From contig CBFFRP010000280.1 in the NCBI GenBank assembly GCA_965644295.1, positions 166,399 to 230,398 on the forward strand: a stretch of 64,000 nt of DNA, in the 5' to 3' direction. Position 1 is the first letter of the stretch, and every line of letters begins with the position of its first letter. The stretch is from Paraphysomonas bandaiensis (lineage: Eukaryota; Chrysophyceae). The notes under the pieces were generated by a model. The model was not told the origin of the DNA, searched no databases, and saw only the letters and a list, made by a program, of their open reading frames with translations. The position numbers and the translations under genes are program-made. Positions 11,201-23,853 of the stretch are shown here, in pieces.

Positions 11201-14200
11201 GGAGTGGAAGCAAACAGTTGTGTGTGGCTCTGAGTATGGCTTTTTAACTGCTGCATTTGCCCACATTGAGGTGAATATGAATACATTTAAATTTCCATAA
11301 AATAACAATCTATAGATATGGGACAAAGACATTGTGACATCAAACTCATGTTTGGGTGAAGTTTACATCCCGCTGCAAGAAATCTCTGAGGAAATGCGTG
11401 AAGTAAGATACGATATTCTTTGGAGCCCTAAAATGGGAAATCTTTCCCGTACAAGTGGGTAATTTTATCTAATTATATTTTGTATCACAGCTTTTATTTT
11501 ATAGAGGAGGCCTCTCTGGGTTCGTTGTACATTGGGAGTAAAGTTATTTATCCTTCGACATCTCTTCCGGGTATTATAAAGTTTTGTGTTGCTGACTGAT
11601 TAATATGCATGTAGGACACAGCAAGATTTCGTGTTACGGAGAAATAACCGTGTCGTCGAGTTTATCTGTGTGAGGCGTTTGTTTCATGTCACCATTTGGT
11701 ATCGTAACCTGTGATGTGTAGTCCTGTAGCCACATCCGCTATATGGATGTGCCGCGTAATTTCAGAACATCGATCATGTCGAATGTTACAAGATACGTCT
11801 TTAAATTTTTCCAAGTTGTTTGGGTGCATTGTTCGTCGAAATTCCCCTGGGCTGCGTATTGTTCCGTGTGATTCTTTTGCTAGACCTTCACATGGTGAAA
11901 AATATCGGCATGAACACAACAGGTTGAATGATAGCTATTACCCTTTGCGTATGGATGAGTTTCGTTGCAGAGTACATCCGCCACGAAAGCACACGTCACC
12001 TAAAGAAGACGATGGGGCAGCTGAGTATATTAGAAGCTGCAAGGAAGCAACTAAAGATGGGATTATAATTCCATGGTGCCAGGTTTTGTCTGTTGGATTG
12101 TGATGTTGTAGTTAATAACCTTTCAATTAGGTTTCTGATGTGGAACTTGTGTCGCCACACAGTGTTATTGTCACTGCTATTATTCACCGATGTTTTTCAC
12201 GTGAAACGGATTTGGTATATAGAGCAGCTAAGGTCGAATTTCTTGTAGGCCCTTGTCCAGCATATAGGTATGTATATGCACTCAGTTGATTGTGGCATGT
12301 GCTTACGGATCAACACTGGCAGCTTGAACTTGTTAATACAAGAGAGTATCAGTTGGGTGAGTCCTATTTATAGTGTTGGGAGCTGCCGGGATGATCGTGA
12401 AGGGGACAGGCAGATGTTGTGCGAAATAGCTGACGCAATTTACGAATCATTTTTGTACCTCAATCATCTTCGGAGCAAATGGAGTAATAATATTTCTGGC
12501 AGCAACAAAGCGATGCTATCACTGATGCAAAGACAGTATTTTCGCTGCAGCATGATTATAAATTCACGCAAACCTAGCTATTCCCAACTTCGCATCGCTG
12601 AGACATGGAGCTGTGGATTGTCACGGCACATCAGTTTATTGGTTGCACTATATTCGCTTATATATCAGTGCTCAACACTTGCTGGGTTTGAACCCAGTTA
12701 TAATGAAGACGCTATTGAAACCTGGGTCGACAGCAGTGGTGCGGCGTTTGGCTGTCAAGCATATGACGATGCGAACAGCAATCCGGAAATCATTGGGCGT
12801 CAGTCGAAGTTGTTAGAATCCGATATGGAGAAAGTTCGAGAGTTTATGAATGTTGTTGGTGGATATTTATTAGATCTTATATTATGCAGCTGGTTCCATT
12901 TAATTGAACCAAAAGCATCAACAGTCAGGGAAGAATTTGCGGATCGAATTTCTTTAGAATTTAATGCCCGCCCTCAACTGGCATCGCTGTTAGAAATTGG
13001 TATAAATGGGTGCTATAATAGAGTGGTTAGTCTCATCGGAAGGTTTGTTGATTCGGGAAACTTTGAGAAGCTATCCGGTCAACAGAGTAAATTGAGTTTA
13101 ATTGCGTTTGTAGTACACCAAAACAATGGACTAATGGACGTTTTGACTAATACTTTATCAGCTATTGGGCTACGCTTCTCTCAACAACCGAAATTATCTG
13201 TGGCACTAAATATAGAAAGCTTGTTAGGCCGTTTTGCGTATGTGCTATCCTCAGAGTTGAAGTTATATGTGTCACGTGCGTTGGAGCCGGAGTCAATGGA
13301 TTCACCTCTGCCGTGGTCCGTTGCTGCTATTGACGGTGCCGTCTATGTTGGGCCTCTACCTGAATCTATTAACAATCTTTTTCTAACGTATCTGCGCATG
13401 CTGACGCCCATGTCGATGTGCAGCAATTGCAGTAGTCTGACACACATATTGAAATTAAATCATCTTATTATAAAAGCTGTTTTGAATTCATATTTTTTAT
13501 TGACATGCCGATTGAGTGAGGTATTGAAGAACTGTGGAGATACAATTGGAGATAGCTTGGCCGACGTCAGCAGTGATACCGTTAGCGATTTTCTGTATTT
13601 TTTATGCAGTGTTGCTAATGACTGTTGTAGAGTGAGCAATACTCACTTATCATTGTTATTGAAGCAATATTCTCTTTGTTTAGCTGTTACGGATGAGTAT
13701 GACGATAATGAGCGCAATCTATCGTCTGAACTACAGGATGATATCAACAGTATTAGAAATGAATTACGGTCAGAGTTAGATCGCGTATGTTGGACAGCGG
13801 TAGAGCTTGTCACGAAAATGATATTTATGGATATAGGAGATCTATTTATCGATGGATTTGAGAGCATCTTAACTGAATCGTTTCCGTTGGAGTCGATATT
13901 AACAACTCTAGAAGATTATTTTGGAGACCTCAAAGTTTCCCTGATGCCTGATTGCATGTCGATGATGCTGCTCTCTTGTGGCCACAAGTTAGTTCACAGG
14001 TATGGACAATGCACGTTGTGCAGAGGATAAATTGTATTTATGGTAGGTACATATTATTTTTGTACGATTATGCGAGAGGAATAAAGAGAGTTCACGGTTA
14101 TGATACGAGCATGGTATGTATTTGGAATACTGTACTCACAGCTATCTTCAATCGTGAGTAATATTTGTTTGTGGTTTAGGTTTTTTTTCCAGTCTTAGCT

Positions 14201-16012
14201 GAAATTATACGTCGTAAGAAAATTAGAGGTGGAATCTCAAAGGAGAGTGGTGGTGCTATCAAAGAGGGTGATGCAGAGCTACAATCTCTTGATACCGAAT
14301 CTGTGCACAAAGTCCGCAAAGATACCCTATTCATAGCGAACATGCTAAAAAAGTTTTGTGTGGATAAATATCAAGTTTTTATTATAGATCTTGAATTTCA
14401 ACAGTTACATGTACGATGGTATACATCTTATTTTATTTTTCATTATGATATCATTCAGAGCCTCTTGGATGTTGTTGAGCATTCCGACTCGTCGACTGAT
14501 TTCTTTCAGTCATTAAGTGAGGTAAGAGTTAGAGTAGTAGTGATATGGACTCAGGCTGATGAAATGATATGATTCTAGTTCGGAAAGATGTGCAGTTATG
14601 AAGACGAAGCACTTTTATGCGCAGTTGTTTTGAGAGGCATGAATTTCCAACAGGCAAAAGCTTTTGTTGCCAGCGTTATTTCTGCTCATAAATCGTCATC
14701 CGCGGGTATTTTTATATTCACGATTACATCATATACTAGTTATTCTAGTTTACAGGAGCTAAGCCAATATCTTGGGAGTCTTGTGCGTTACGCTATGCCT
14801 TCACGGTAAGCTCGACTATTTTTTCAAACTGAACTCTTAGTCGTTGTCGTCTTAGAGCCATAGAGTGAATGCCGATGAAGTTGAAGGTTTAAACACCAAT
14901 TGTACAGCTGTCTTTTTATATCTTCGTGCAGAACCAAGTCCAGAAAATCGTTTTGAGAATTTAACGAAATTATTAGAGGAGCGGCAGGTATAGTTCATAT
15001 TTTGATTATTTTAGTATATCTTGACTGATCGTTCCGGCAGCGTGGAGAACTTGGACATTCGAATCTACGGAAGCTGCTTGGGCTGCACGGACCACTAATG
15101 GGGCTAAATAACTGCACATTAGTGCCGGCGAGTGACATTTCTCACAACCAGTCAACCTCAAGTTTGAAAATTAAGGTTTGCTAGCTGGCAAGGATATAAA
15201 TGACGTCAGAATTCTAATTCATTTCGCAGTTGTCAGACTTGCAGTGCAGAGGACTACCAGCAGTAACAAATAGAATTGGTACCACCTACCTTTTCCTGGT
15301 ATGTAAGTGTTCCGGGTAGAAGTAAAAGAATTGATAGTGAAAATGCAGCGGATAGGATGTAACCGACTCAATGGCCAACTGAAGACGGATCGTATTCTCA
15401 GTTGCGCCTCACCGAAGTGGACAGAGACATTTGACATGGATATTTCTACTCGCATGGTTACTGGTAATTTCCATCTGTTTTAATTTCTAATTATATAGTT
15501 AGGGCCAACTAGTCAGCCTTGTATTTGAAATTGTAGAAGTGAACAGTGTTGTTGCAAGGTGCGTTTCCCGAAGTACTATGGACACTAACTCCTCTGTATT
15601 ATTACTGCATATATGCAGATATATGCTGTGTAGAGAATTTGTACTAATGTAAATCTTATTGCCATTGCAGATATAATTCGTTGGGATCGTGTGAATTTGA
15701 TATGTCTCACGTAGCTACTGATCATTCGCATCTGAAGTTATGGTTGGATATACATGAGCCTATAAATGAGCAATCGGCACTGCGATATTTTCCAGTTATT
15801 TCAGGCATTGTAAGAGGTACTCAGTTGCTATCATGTAAGTGGGCACTTTAGTACATATCTTCCTATGTGATTTATTTGCAGTGAAAAGCACCAGATCAAT
15901 GAAATCATCTGGGTCAGAGGCCGAAGGTTTTCACAGTAGCAATGAGAGTGATATTGATCACAAGCGACCGTCAATGCAGCTTCATGTTAGCATCAGCTGG
16001 GAATATAGTTAA
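8219..16012 (+). CDS. Dysferlin-domain / C2 / MUN(Sec6)-like / C2 membrane-tethering protein
   Basis: Twenty-four exons can be chained with every junction keeping frame: 8219-8599, 8664-8897, 8956-9165, 9292-9617, 9683-11008, 11051-11270, 11316-11458, 11505-11537, 11622-11669, 11722-12082, 12131-12267, 12323-13999, 14047-14113, 14180-14410, 14459-14521, 14579-14705, 14756-14805, 14856-14987, 15041-15175, 15230-15302, 15338-15456, 15503-15558, 15671-15816 and 15882-16012. The product is about 2,141 residues. The N-terminal ~275 residues hold two dysferlin-type units, with Trp/Arg-rich ends RKRLWTRLIRF and WCRSRKWRRRM. C2-like segments follow, the clearest at ~826-950 (DKTSDPYCILQF, NLNPEWKQ). 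A ~900-residue helical core resembles the Sec6/MUN fold (LEDYFGDLKVSLMPDCM). A C-terminal C2 domain carries SPKWTETFDMD. Family knowledge links these domains to Ca2+/lipid binding and vesicle tethering. Some small exons, and the third-to-fourth exon junction, are the least certain. Confidence 0.8.
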
Positions 16013-17713
16013 ATTAACTACTGTAAATATATTCGAATTCGGCCAATGTATTACATGTCGTACAAGGTAACACATTGTCTCACGGTGATCGCATATTCAT
16101 AGCATTCTACGAAATGTTGTATCATGTAACTCCACAAGATTCCACTATACATCATCAACTGGATTAATCTGCAATGAGTGCCTACGGATAAAAGCTTTAA
16201 ACGCTTGTTCTATATCTGGTACTGACATTGGGACGGTACAACTTAATAATTTAACATTAAAATTACTCATGAACAAATAGTTAAATATTGTGATAAACAT
16301 ATCTCATCTTATGTTGTCTTTCACTAAATTTATATCATCGCTAATACTAATCAATATTATTATCTTAGAATAATCAATATATTTCAATAACATAATTCAT
16401 ATAATTCATTTCTTCATTTAACACTGCGTTCAACTACTGTAGTCTTTAAGTAACAGTCATCGTTCAAATACCTTAAATACAGCGTTCAATTGCTACAAAA
16501 AAGCTAAGCTCAACATTATACTACTGCCTATCATATACATACACTGATAGGCTTTCCTCAGAGTGTACGTCCAAAGGATTCATCTACTTTATATGACAGA
16601 AAGGAATTAGGAAACTGTTGAGAACTAGCTTATGCCTTATATTAATCAGCATAACTGCTGCATTGTTATTACTTATTCTATTCCTTACTGTATACATATT
16701 GAATGTGCAGAAGTTTATGATACTAGTATGTCAATGACACTTCACCAGGGTGATATATAGAAGTTCCATCGGAATCTAATAAGTGTTTATTATAACAGCA
16801 AGTGAGTAATTGACCACGTTGACTCTTCTCTTCATACTAAAACTCCACAACATAAAACGTCCATAATTTCTTTATTCAGACGTGCCATGCAGCTGTTTGA
16901 TCACTGCGTTATGTGCTTATAAGAAATTATTCCGACTCATATGTGAATCGAAGAAACTGCTACTCTCACATATGATACTTACTATACTCACGGGGTGTGT
17001 TACGATTTCACTCTCTCGCAGTGAACTCCAACACTTGCTACCATGTCACAATCTTTCATACTGCTCTCCATCAAGAGCTTCATGGGAAAAATTAAAGGTT
17101 TTCAACTCCACGTCCACCACTAGGGTGCAGAGCATCTGTGTATGCATGCATGTCACCCATTTGGCCCACCCAGCCGTCATAGAGCTGCTATGATTGCCAT
17201 TTTTTTGCATTACTGTGTAGATATACGTATACGCTATGCTGCATGCAGTGTATCAGTGTCGGATGTATCATTCTTGATTTGCTCACAGACGCACAGAGAG
17301 TAGCTAACACTGTTATTGGGAAAACACGCGTCCCGAGCAGCACATCACAGTTGATATCTAGATATCTAAGATTTTTGTAGATTCTCCAGTTTTTCCACAA
17401 AATACTCTGAAATATAGATCCACTAAACTCCACTTTGTCAATATACAAAAAACTCCTTCTGGAATAAATCCAATGGACCAATTATATATTCGAACCGTAA
17501 ATCAATTGGACTACAATCGTGGGAGTGGGTCCGGGTGAGTATGATGATCTTCAGTGTCAGTATGACGTAAGAATCAGCTAATTTCCACACCTCTAATTTT
17601 TCATATACAAAAATACGTAAAGTCTTGACAGCATCTGCTCGTCACACATCTTGCTTATCACTATTAACAACTGCCATAATTACTGTCTTCCACACTCATT
17701 ACATAATAACAAC
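16013..17713. other. Intergenic, no gene seen
   Basis: About 1.7 kb of AT-rich sequence. A 103-codon open frame around 16882-17193 has no recognisable domain or coding composition and was not called. Confidence 0.45.
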
Positions 17714-18806
17714 ATGAGAAAATCAGTACAGATTGTACGTAATCTTCCCCTGGGTATGACTGGATATCGAGGAGTGTGGAGGGGCTTATCTAGCTTCCCA
17801 GTTGATAGTAATGGAAAGGACTCATCTTGTTCGTGTTGCGGAGGGGATCATCCCACTCATCAACATAAATTCGACTCTTTTACGGCGGAGAAGAAAAATA
17901 GTCCTGTATGGGAGTCAGTCAGAGTAAGTGACTCCATTCATTCATATCACTTATGATTCTAACTGTATAATGCATACAGTCATTCAGTACCACAACTGAC
18001 TCATTTGATTCAGTGGCATCTGGTGCGCTGACTGGTAATGATGACACCTACACAACTTATGATGGCGAAACAATTGATATTTCAAATGTGGAGGATCCTG
18101 ACATCGCAAAATTGCTCCAGAATAATAGAGATTGGGTGGAGCGAGAAAAGAACAGTGATCCCAATTTTTTCAAGAAAATTGGAGCTAAACAAGTACCAAA
18201 GTATTTGTAAGTATTTAATAATATAGTGTTTGTGCGGAGACTTACTCGTCGATTTCAACTTGTAGGTATATCGGGTGTTCGGATAGCCGCGTTCCTGCTA
18301 ATCAAATCCTGGGTCTTGGTCCTGGGGAGGTATTCGTGCATCGCAACGTCGGAAATCTTGTTATTGGGTCTGATCTTAACGTTTTATCGGTCGTTGAGTT
18401 TGCGGTCAATGTTCTTGAGGTGCAACATATAATAGTAACTGGACATTACGACTGTGGAGCAGTCCGAGCGGCAATGACTACTCAGGATCTCGGCCTGCTG
18501 GAGAACTGGATTCGTCATATTCGAGATGTTCACCGCATGCATCACTCCAGCATGGATATGATTTCTGACGATGAACTCCGCCACAAGCGCCTTGTTGAGC
18601 TAAGTGTGATCGAGCAGTGCGTAAATCTTTTCAAAATCGCTGCTGTACAGAAAAAGCGTAAGGAGTACCACGGGAAGAAGGGTAGCCCTGTGTTCCCCAA
18701 AGTTCACGCCATGGTATTCGACCCTAAAGTGGGTTTGTTGAAAAAACTACCTGTCAATTTTAAGAACATTATCCGTAATTATCAGCACATATACAATCTT
18801 TACTAA
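17714..18806 (+). CDS. Beta-class carbonic anhydrase, probably organelle-targeted
   Basis: Three exons (17714-17923, 17980-18206, 18266-18806) encode 325 residues. The enzyme interconverts CO2 and bicarbonate. The beta-class zinc site is intact: CSDSR supplies the Cys and the Asp-Arg dyad, followed by HRNVGN and then GHYDCGAV with the second-shell His and Cys ligands. The N-terminal ~30 residues (MRKSVQIVRNLPLGMTGYRG) are basic, hydroxylated and lack acids, like a mitochondrial presequence. A Cys-rich stretch CSCCGGDH lies just after it, which is unusual for the family. Beta enzymes are typically about 200-230 residues after the presequence, so the N-terminal extension is long. Both introns are GT-AG and frame-consistent. 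Confidence 0.94.
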
Positions 18807-20220
18807 TTCGATTGTGTGTTTGGGATGGCGTCGAGTACATTGACTGATTTTGGTATTGAATTGGTACTAAGAGGGAATTAATATCGTGCAATATTTTGAT
18901 ATATACTTTCTCTCTAATTAAAGGAAGATTTTCTTGACATGCCACTGATTTAAGTGTTTAACGCACCTACATATTGTTACTTCGATACTATACTAGATGT
19001 ATTTTCTGTAGGCTATCATTGTCATTTCATATTCTGATAACGAATTCGCAGATAATACAAATCGCCAAGTTTAACAATTTCTAACAAAGTGAGCAAAAGC
19101 ACAGCACTCAATTAAAATGGCGATGAACCTATCTTATCATTCGTTGAAACTCGCCACCTTAATTAGCTGCACCGCAATCACGCAATCACAATACTATTCC
19201 ATTTATCTTACACATTTCATAATACGTCGTCAAGTCTGTATAACGCAGCTTTCGACTTCTGAATTCATCACTAACAGTTATAAACCAGATCTCTTACACT
19301 ATAATGTTTACTTGCTCGACTTTAAGTCATAATTTACATTACAAAATTAACACGACTTTGTCGACCGAAACGCTATTGCGCAATTACCAACATTCTGCTG
19401 GCCTCAGCATAGATGAAACCTCAACACAATCCTCGTCGTCCAGAAGGGCTCTCTTGCAGAAGAAAATATGTATCTATATCTACAGTTTGATCGCCAGTCT
19501 ATGTGCTCTCTACCCAATGGTACTTCGCCTCTATTTGTTGTGAACGCTTTGATATACTGGATGAAGTGTTAAACTTCGTGCACTTTATCCATCTAGGAAG
19601 AATATAGCAGATAACGCCCCCACCAAGTGATACAACTTGTAGACTGCTGTAGACTCTAGATCATCATCATAGTCGCATTATCCCGCCATATGGTAACATA
19701 AGAGTCATTGGAATATACACTGCCAGTCTCATCCAACAGCATACGTACAGATAATTATAAACTCCCTCATGAGTGTCTTGCTCGGTGTATGTTGCTGACA
19801 GGGTCAAGGCAGAGGTGACCTCAACTGCCAGTATCTTCAGCATATCTGAACATGCGGCATACCTCCATATACAGTACTGTATACATGCGACACTGTACAT
19901 AGCATATACTGTCTGTATACTGTATACTACAACTGCATATGCTCCACACACACCACATATATACGTACCTACAGTATACTATGATCGTCCTGCTGTACAT
20001 ACAGCAGCCATATCATACAGTAGTATCCTGCCTGTTTAAACGTGTGTATCACATGAGTAGATGGTAGTGTTCATATATATCATACAGCAAGAGTCTCAAT
20101 GAAAGCTATGAGCAGTGGAATTAATATCTGTCTGAATGGAGTATCAGACAGTGTTTACATGTGAAGCGTTTAATCACAGTTGTTTGTATATCACTCTTCA
20201 ATCATCAGTACATCCACACA
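18807..20220. other. Intergenic, no gene seen
   Basis: AT-rich sequence with several short open frames of non-coding character. The stretch at 19840-20010 is enriched in TATAC/GTATA words and partly self-complementary, but no ordered repeat was defined. Confidence 0.45.
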
Positions 20221-21757
20221 ATGAAATCCAGTGATATCATCTCATTATGTATTAACAGCCTGTTATTTGTGGCGTACATTACCATATCAATGTATTTGCT
20301 TCATTATTACCATTGTCGTCGTACTGAATATTATGTCAAGGCACGCGGTGTCAAAATGCTCATGCATTACGGTAAGTGTTTCATAGATCTTCGTGATGAT
20401 CGGCGTTATGTTTGTGTTTTTAGGTATAGTTAATACAATTGTAGTCAGTATTCTTATTGCTAGTGTACAGTGGAATGTATTCCCTTGCGAAGTAATTCAT
20501 ATAGTTGGTTTCTTATTCCCATCCCTCTTCATGGTACCAGTTATTATCCGTGCTATTAAAGTTATCGCCATATATGAAGATAATCGCCTTGTATTGAAAT
20601 ATATAAAATTTCGGTACATGTTTCCTATTATCGTAATACTCAATGGGAGTTTGGGGACAATTGGCTCAGTTACCAGTCGCAGTCTCAACGATGAGTTGGT
20701 TACCTACAACGATACGTGCATTATTTTTCATCATTGGATATATTTTGTCATCGTACTGGTATTTTTTAAAACAATTATGGTTAGCCTATATGTACGTTTG
20801 CGGACCGTTCATGACAGATTTCATGTCGCTCGGGAGCTGGCAGGCCACTTTCTAGTATTTACAACGTTTTCGGTGTGTTACATCACAGTAGTAGTTCTCG
20901 TTAACTTTCGGGTTGTAACTGCAATGGGGATCGCGAGAGTAGTTGCACCTCAGTACTGTGTCGTGGTGGTAGGAGTCGTGGGAATGTATCTTTCATTTGT
21001 GGAACCAATCCGAATGGGTTTTTACAACAGCAATATATCTGTTGGTAGCAACTCAGTATTAAATACTACTTCAACGTCGCCCATAATGTCACATGCATAC
21101 GATTATCCCCCTGAGACCTCTGTGAATATAGGTGACCTAATGCGTGACCCTCGTATGAAAGAAGGGCTATATATAGTTTCTAAACGTGCATTGTGCCCAG
21201 AGTTGATCCACTTCCTCGATGACACGATTGCATACAAGGATGAGGCGCTCTCATTGATGGAAGGTAGTAACCCACTATCTTTTCGGTCTGAGAGAGATTT
21301 GTCACCCTCGACGCCTCCTGATATCGAGAAGCCGTTGCAGTGTACGCCTCCCCGGGCTACTTTACACACTATTGAGTTAGAGGGCAGGGAAAGAGAAACT
21401 GTCCACAACAGGTCAGTTTCAATAATCGAGTTCGTGTCTCGGATACAGTCGCTGTCTAGCGCTGTTTCCTCCACTCAAAGAGAGGGAATTGAATTAGATT
21501 CTCTAACCGAAAATCTGCACGATAGTTATTTGAGCATTATTCACACTTATGTGGAAAGTAATTCTCCGCAGGAAGTAAATCTCAGTTTCGCCGCACGCAT
21601 GGATGCTAGCTCCTTGATGAGCAGAGCGGCATTCGCTGTTGCTACGAAATCACGGCGTTTAGATGTATTCGACAGTTCAATCAGTGAAATTCATTCTGTA
21701 GTTTATTCCAACTTATATTTGGACTTAAAGGCGTACCTGAATTCTGTTGACCAATAG
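20221..21757 (+). CDS. Seven-transmembrane protein with C-terminal RGS domain
   Basis: Exons 20221-20371 and 20424-21757 are joined by a 52-nt intron and give 494 residues. Residues ~5-270 contain about seven hydrophobic helices, for example ISLCINSLLFVAYITISMYL, VNTIVVSILIASVQW and YCVVVVGVVGMYLSFVEPIR. The cytoplasmic tail (about 305-490) begins with DLMRDPRMKEGLYIVSKRA and continues with CPELIHFLDDTIAYKDEAL. That pattern fits the first helices of an RGS box. The box is then interrupted by a ~75-residue Ser/Pro/Glu-rich insert before helices that resemble the second half. By family knowledge RGS domains accelerate GTP hydrolysis by G-alpha subunits, and 7TM-RGS fusions are known from plants (AtRGS1) and protists. 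The start is the first ATG. Confidence is high for the membrane part and moderate for RGS. Confidence 0.8.
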
Positions 21758-22220
21758 TATTTCTCCTGATACAGACGAAGTAAGTATTATTTACTTCTAG
21801 TAGAATGGTGACTTTCCTGTTAAAAACTAAGACCTACTATGTGGATATGTTGTAACTGTAGTAATATATATTACCATGTAATTTATGCGACTTTTACCAA
21901 TTAGCACTGCAATTTTCTAGCTTGTATTAAGTCAGCATCATGGTGTGAAACATACAGGCACACATCTGAGGTATCGTCCTCTGAGGTGTTAAGGGTTGAC
22001 CATGATATAGAGAAATTTCAATATTAGCAATTCCTAGTTTAAACTACACACCAAAATACTTTAGTCTTGACACCACCAAGAGTGGTAGGAAGGTACCATA
22101 GTGTATGAAAATGTAAAAAAAGAGTGACAATTTGTATTGACAGAATATATTAGACATTAGTGCAAGAAATATAAGCCCCAACTCACTCATCAAGTCAAGA
22201 CATCAAAAACAGGGGGCATA
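21758..22220. other. Convergent 3' spacer
   Basis: AT-rich sequence between two convergent genes. No repeat, coding or RNA signal was seen. Confidence 0.45.
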
Positions 22221-22974
22221 TTAACTCTCTTTTTTGGGAGACAAGAGAAAGTCAGCTCTATTAGGTAAGCGCGATAACGGCTGCACAACACCAACAAATT
22301 CTTCAATATATTCTAGCACTCTCAAAGTCGTTTCGTCCATAGCCAGAGGGTGCTCACGCATTTGTCGCTTCTTCGCGAAAATAGTTACTTTTACTTGCAA
22401 CCCTTTGTCCAAAAATTCTTTTACTTTATTCATCTTAATACCCAAATCATGAGAAGCAATTAAAGCCTGACTCATAATTACAGAAGAAGAATTAAAGCAA
22501 CTCTTTGCTACTTACACCAACAATGACTTCCTTTACGACATTAGCTCTAGCCTGCTTCCGTGCCTCCGCCTCTCGCTTTTGAATGTCACCGACTACATTA
22601 GAATATAGATCCAGTTTGCATACAGGTGGCCTCGAGTTTTCATTAACTGCAAATAACATGTTAACCTCATCGTCATACTACAATACATAATACTGTGCAC
22701 CTAAAATTAAATCCATTGACTTGGACTGAGCAAACTGTATTGCCTTATCACGGGTGAGTATTTTCCACATATTCTCTCCATTTTCGTCATTATACACAAC
22801 TCTAACTTCTGGATATTGAATGCCTTCGTTCCGAACAACTTGAGGGACCTTTGAACGAGCAGTTTTCTTTGATTTGGACTTATAGAGAGCAAAGTAACGA
22901 ACATAACTATTTAAACTCTGAACAGATTGCACTGGTCGTATTAATGATCTGTGCATTCTCATCACATGTGCCAT
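22221..22974 (-). CDS. Organellar translation initiation factor IF-3
   Basis: Three minus-strand exons (22974-22701, 22646-22516, 22466-22221) encode 216 residues. The bacterial-type IF-3 layout is recognisable. The N-domain carries VRNEGIQYPEVRVVY and ENSRPPVCKLDLYS, where the PPVCK motif is typical of the family. A charged linker (QKREAEARKQARANVVKE) follows. The C-domain carries ASHDLGIKMNKVKEFLDKG and QVKVTIFAKKR. A basic N-terminus (MAHVMRMHRSLIRPVQ) suggests mitochondrial import. IF-3 binds the small ribosomal subunit, blocks premature subunit joining and checks the initiation codon. Upstream in-frame ATGs exist, as far as 23037. I chose 22974 because the presequence is best from there. 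The C-terminus ends in PKKES. Confidence 0.9.
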
Positions 22975-23148
22975 GCCGAAAGGATATATATGGTAAAGGC
23001 AAATGTATGACGAGTGTGTTGATAGTAGTATGCACATGAAGCCCCTCTTTAACCATATATTTCTTATGCATTGTTCGGCGTACCATCCACATACTTTCCG
23101 TATATATTTTTGGAAGGGGATTTTTAGGTATTATATATTGAGAAATAA

Positions 23149-23168
23149 CTTAAAACCACAGTTTTAAG
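23149..23168. other. Perfect 8-bp inverted repeat (hairpin or operator-like palindrome)
   Basis: CTTAAAAC, a 4-nt loop, then GTTTTAAG. It lies about 175 nt upstream of the IF-3 start and 685 nt upstream of DRC3. The function is unknown. It could be a regulatory palindrome or chance in AT-rich DNA. Confidence 0.4.
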
Positions 23169-23635
23169 CTATGTAATATATAAAAATTTGGATTTTTTAT
23201 GGAAAATATTGATATGTAGTATTGTGATAATACTGTGTATACTGCTCTACAAATACGTGCCCACAACATGAACACGAATTCAGATGATTTCGTATGAGAA
23301 ATAGTGTGAAATCATCTCATATCCCATCCGGATATATTACTGCTTAGAACGCAACTGCTCTGCATCTGAGATGCCAGTACATCTTTACGAACATGGTTCT
23401 CCAATAGCGTCAAGTGGTAGTGTACGTGGGGAATACTGATAGAATACAAGCGGAATACTTTACCTCGCACTCTCTTGACTTGTGGTATACAGGAGTATAC
23501 GGCCTGTATATTTGTGTACTCTATCAAACGGTTTTACGAGGTATACTCTATGTATGTATATATATGTATGTACAGAGATGTGGATATATGATCCATGTAC
23601 ACAGTAGTGTACTGAGCTGTAGATGTGCAGGATAT

Positions 23636-23692
23636 GTCTATGTATGTATGTGTGTGTATGATGTATGTATGTATGTATGTATATGTATGTAA
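23636..23692. repeat. Short TATG/TGTG microsatellite
   Basis: Imperfect TATG units interrupted by TGTG. It is the same motif family as the arrays at 1821-2012 and 61639-63128. Confidence 0.8.
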
Positions 23693-23853
23693 GCGTTAAC
23701 TGGATTCCAAGATGATTCACACCCATAACATACACATAACTCTCACCAGAACTACTGACCACACTCTACTATACGTTACACATCATAGTTTAGTGTTCAA
23801 TCTAATTACTATCACATCAACCCTCTTATCTAATCATCAGTGAGGTTGATAGA

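Larger units (their letters stand above)
22975..23853. other. Divergent spacer with hairpin and short TATG/TGTG tracts
   Basis: This separates the IF-3 and DRC3 starts. It contains the perfect inverted repeat at 23149-23168 and a short TATG/TGTG microsatellite at 23636-23692. No gene was called. Confidence 0.5.

Noticed and set aside
16882-17193. 103-codon open frame
   Set aside because: No domain, no splice partner, and composition like the surrounding non-coding DNA.
21103-21474. Antisense frames inside real genes (such as opposite the RGS gene)
   Set aside because: They mirror the codon structure of strongly supported genes and have no independent evidence.
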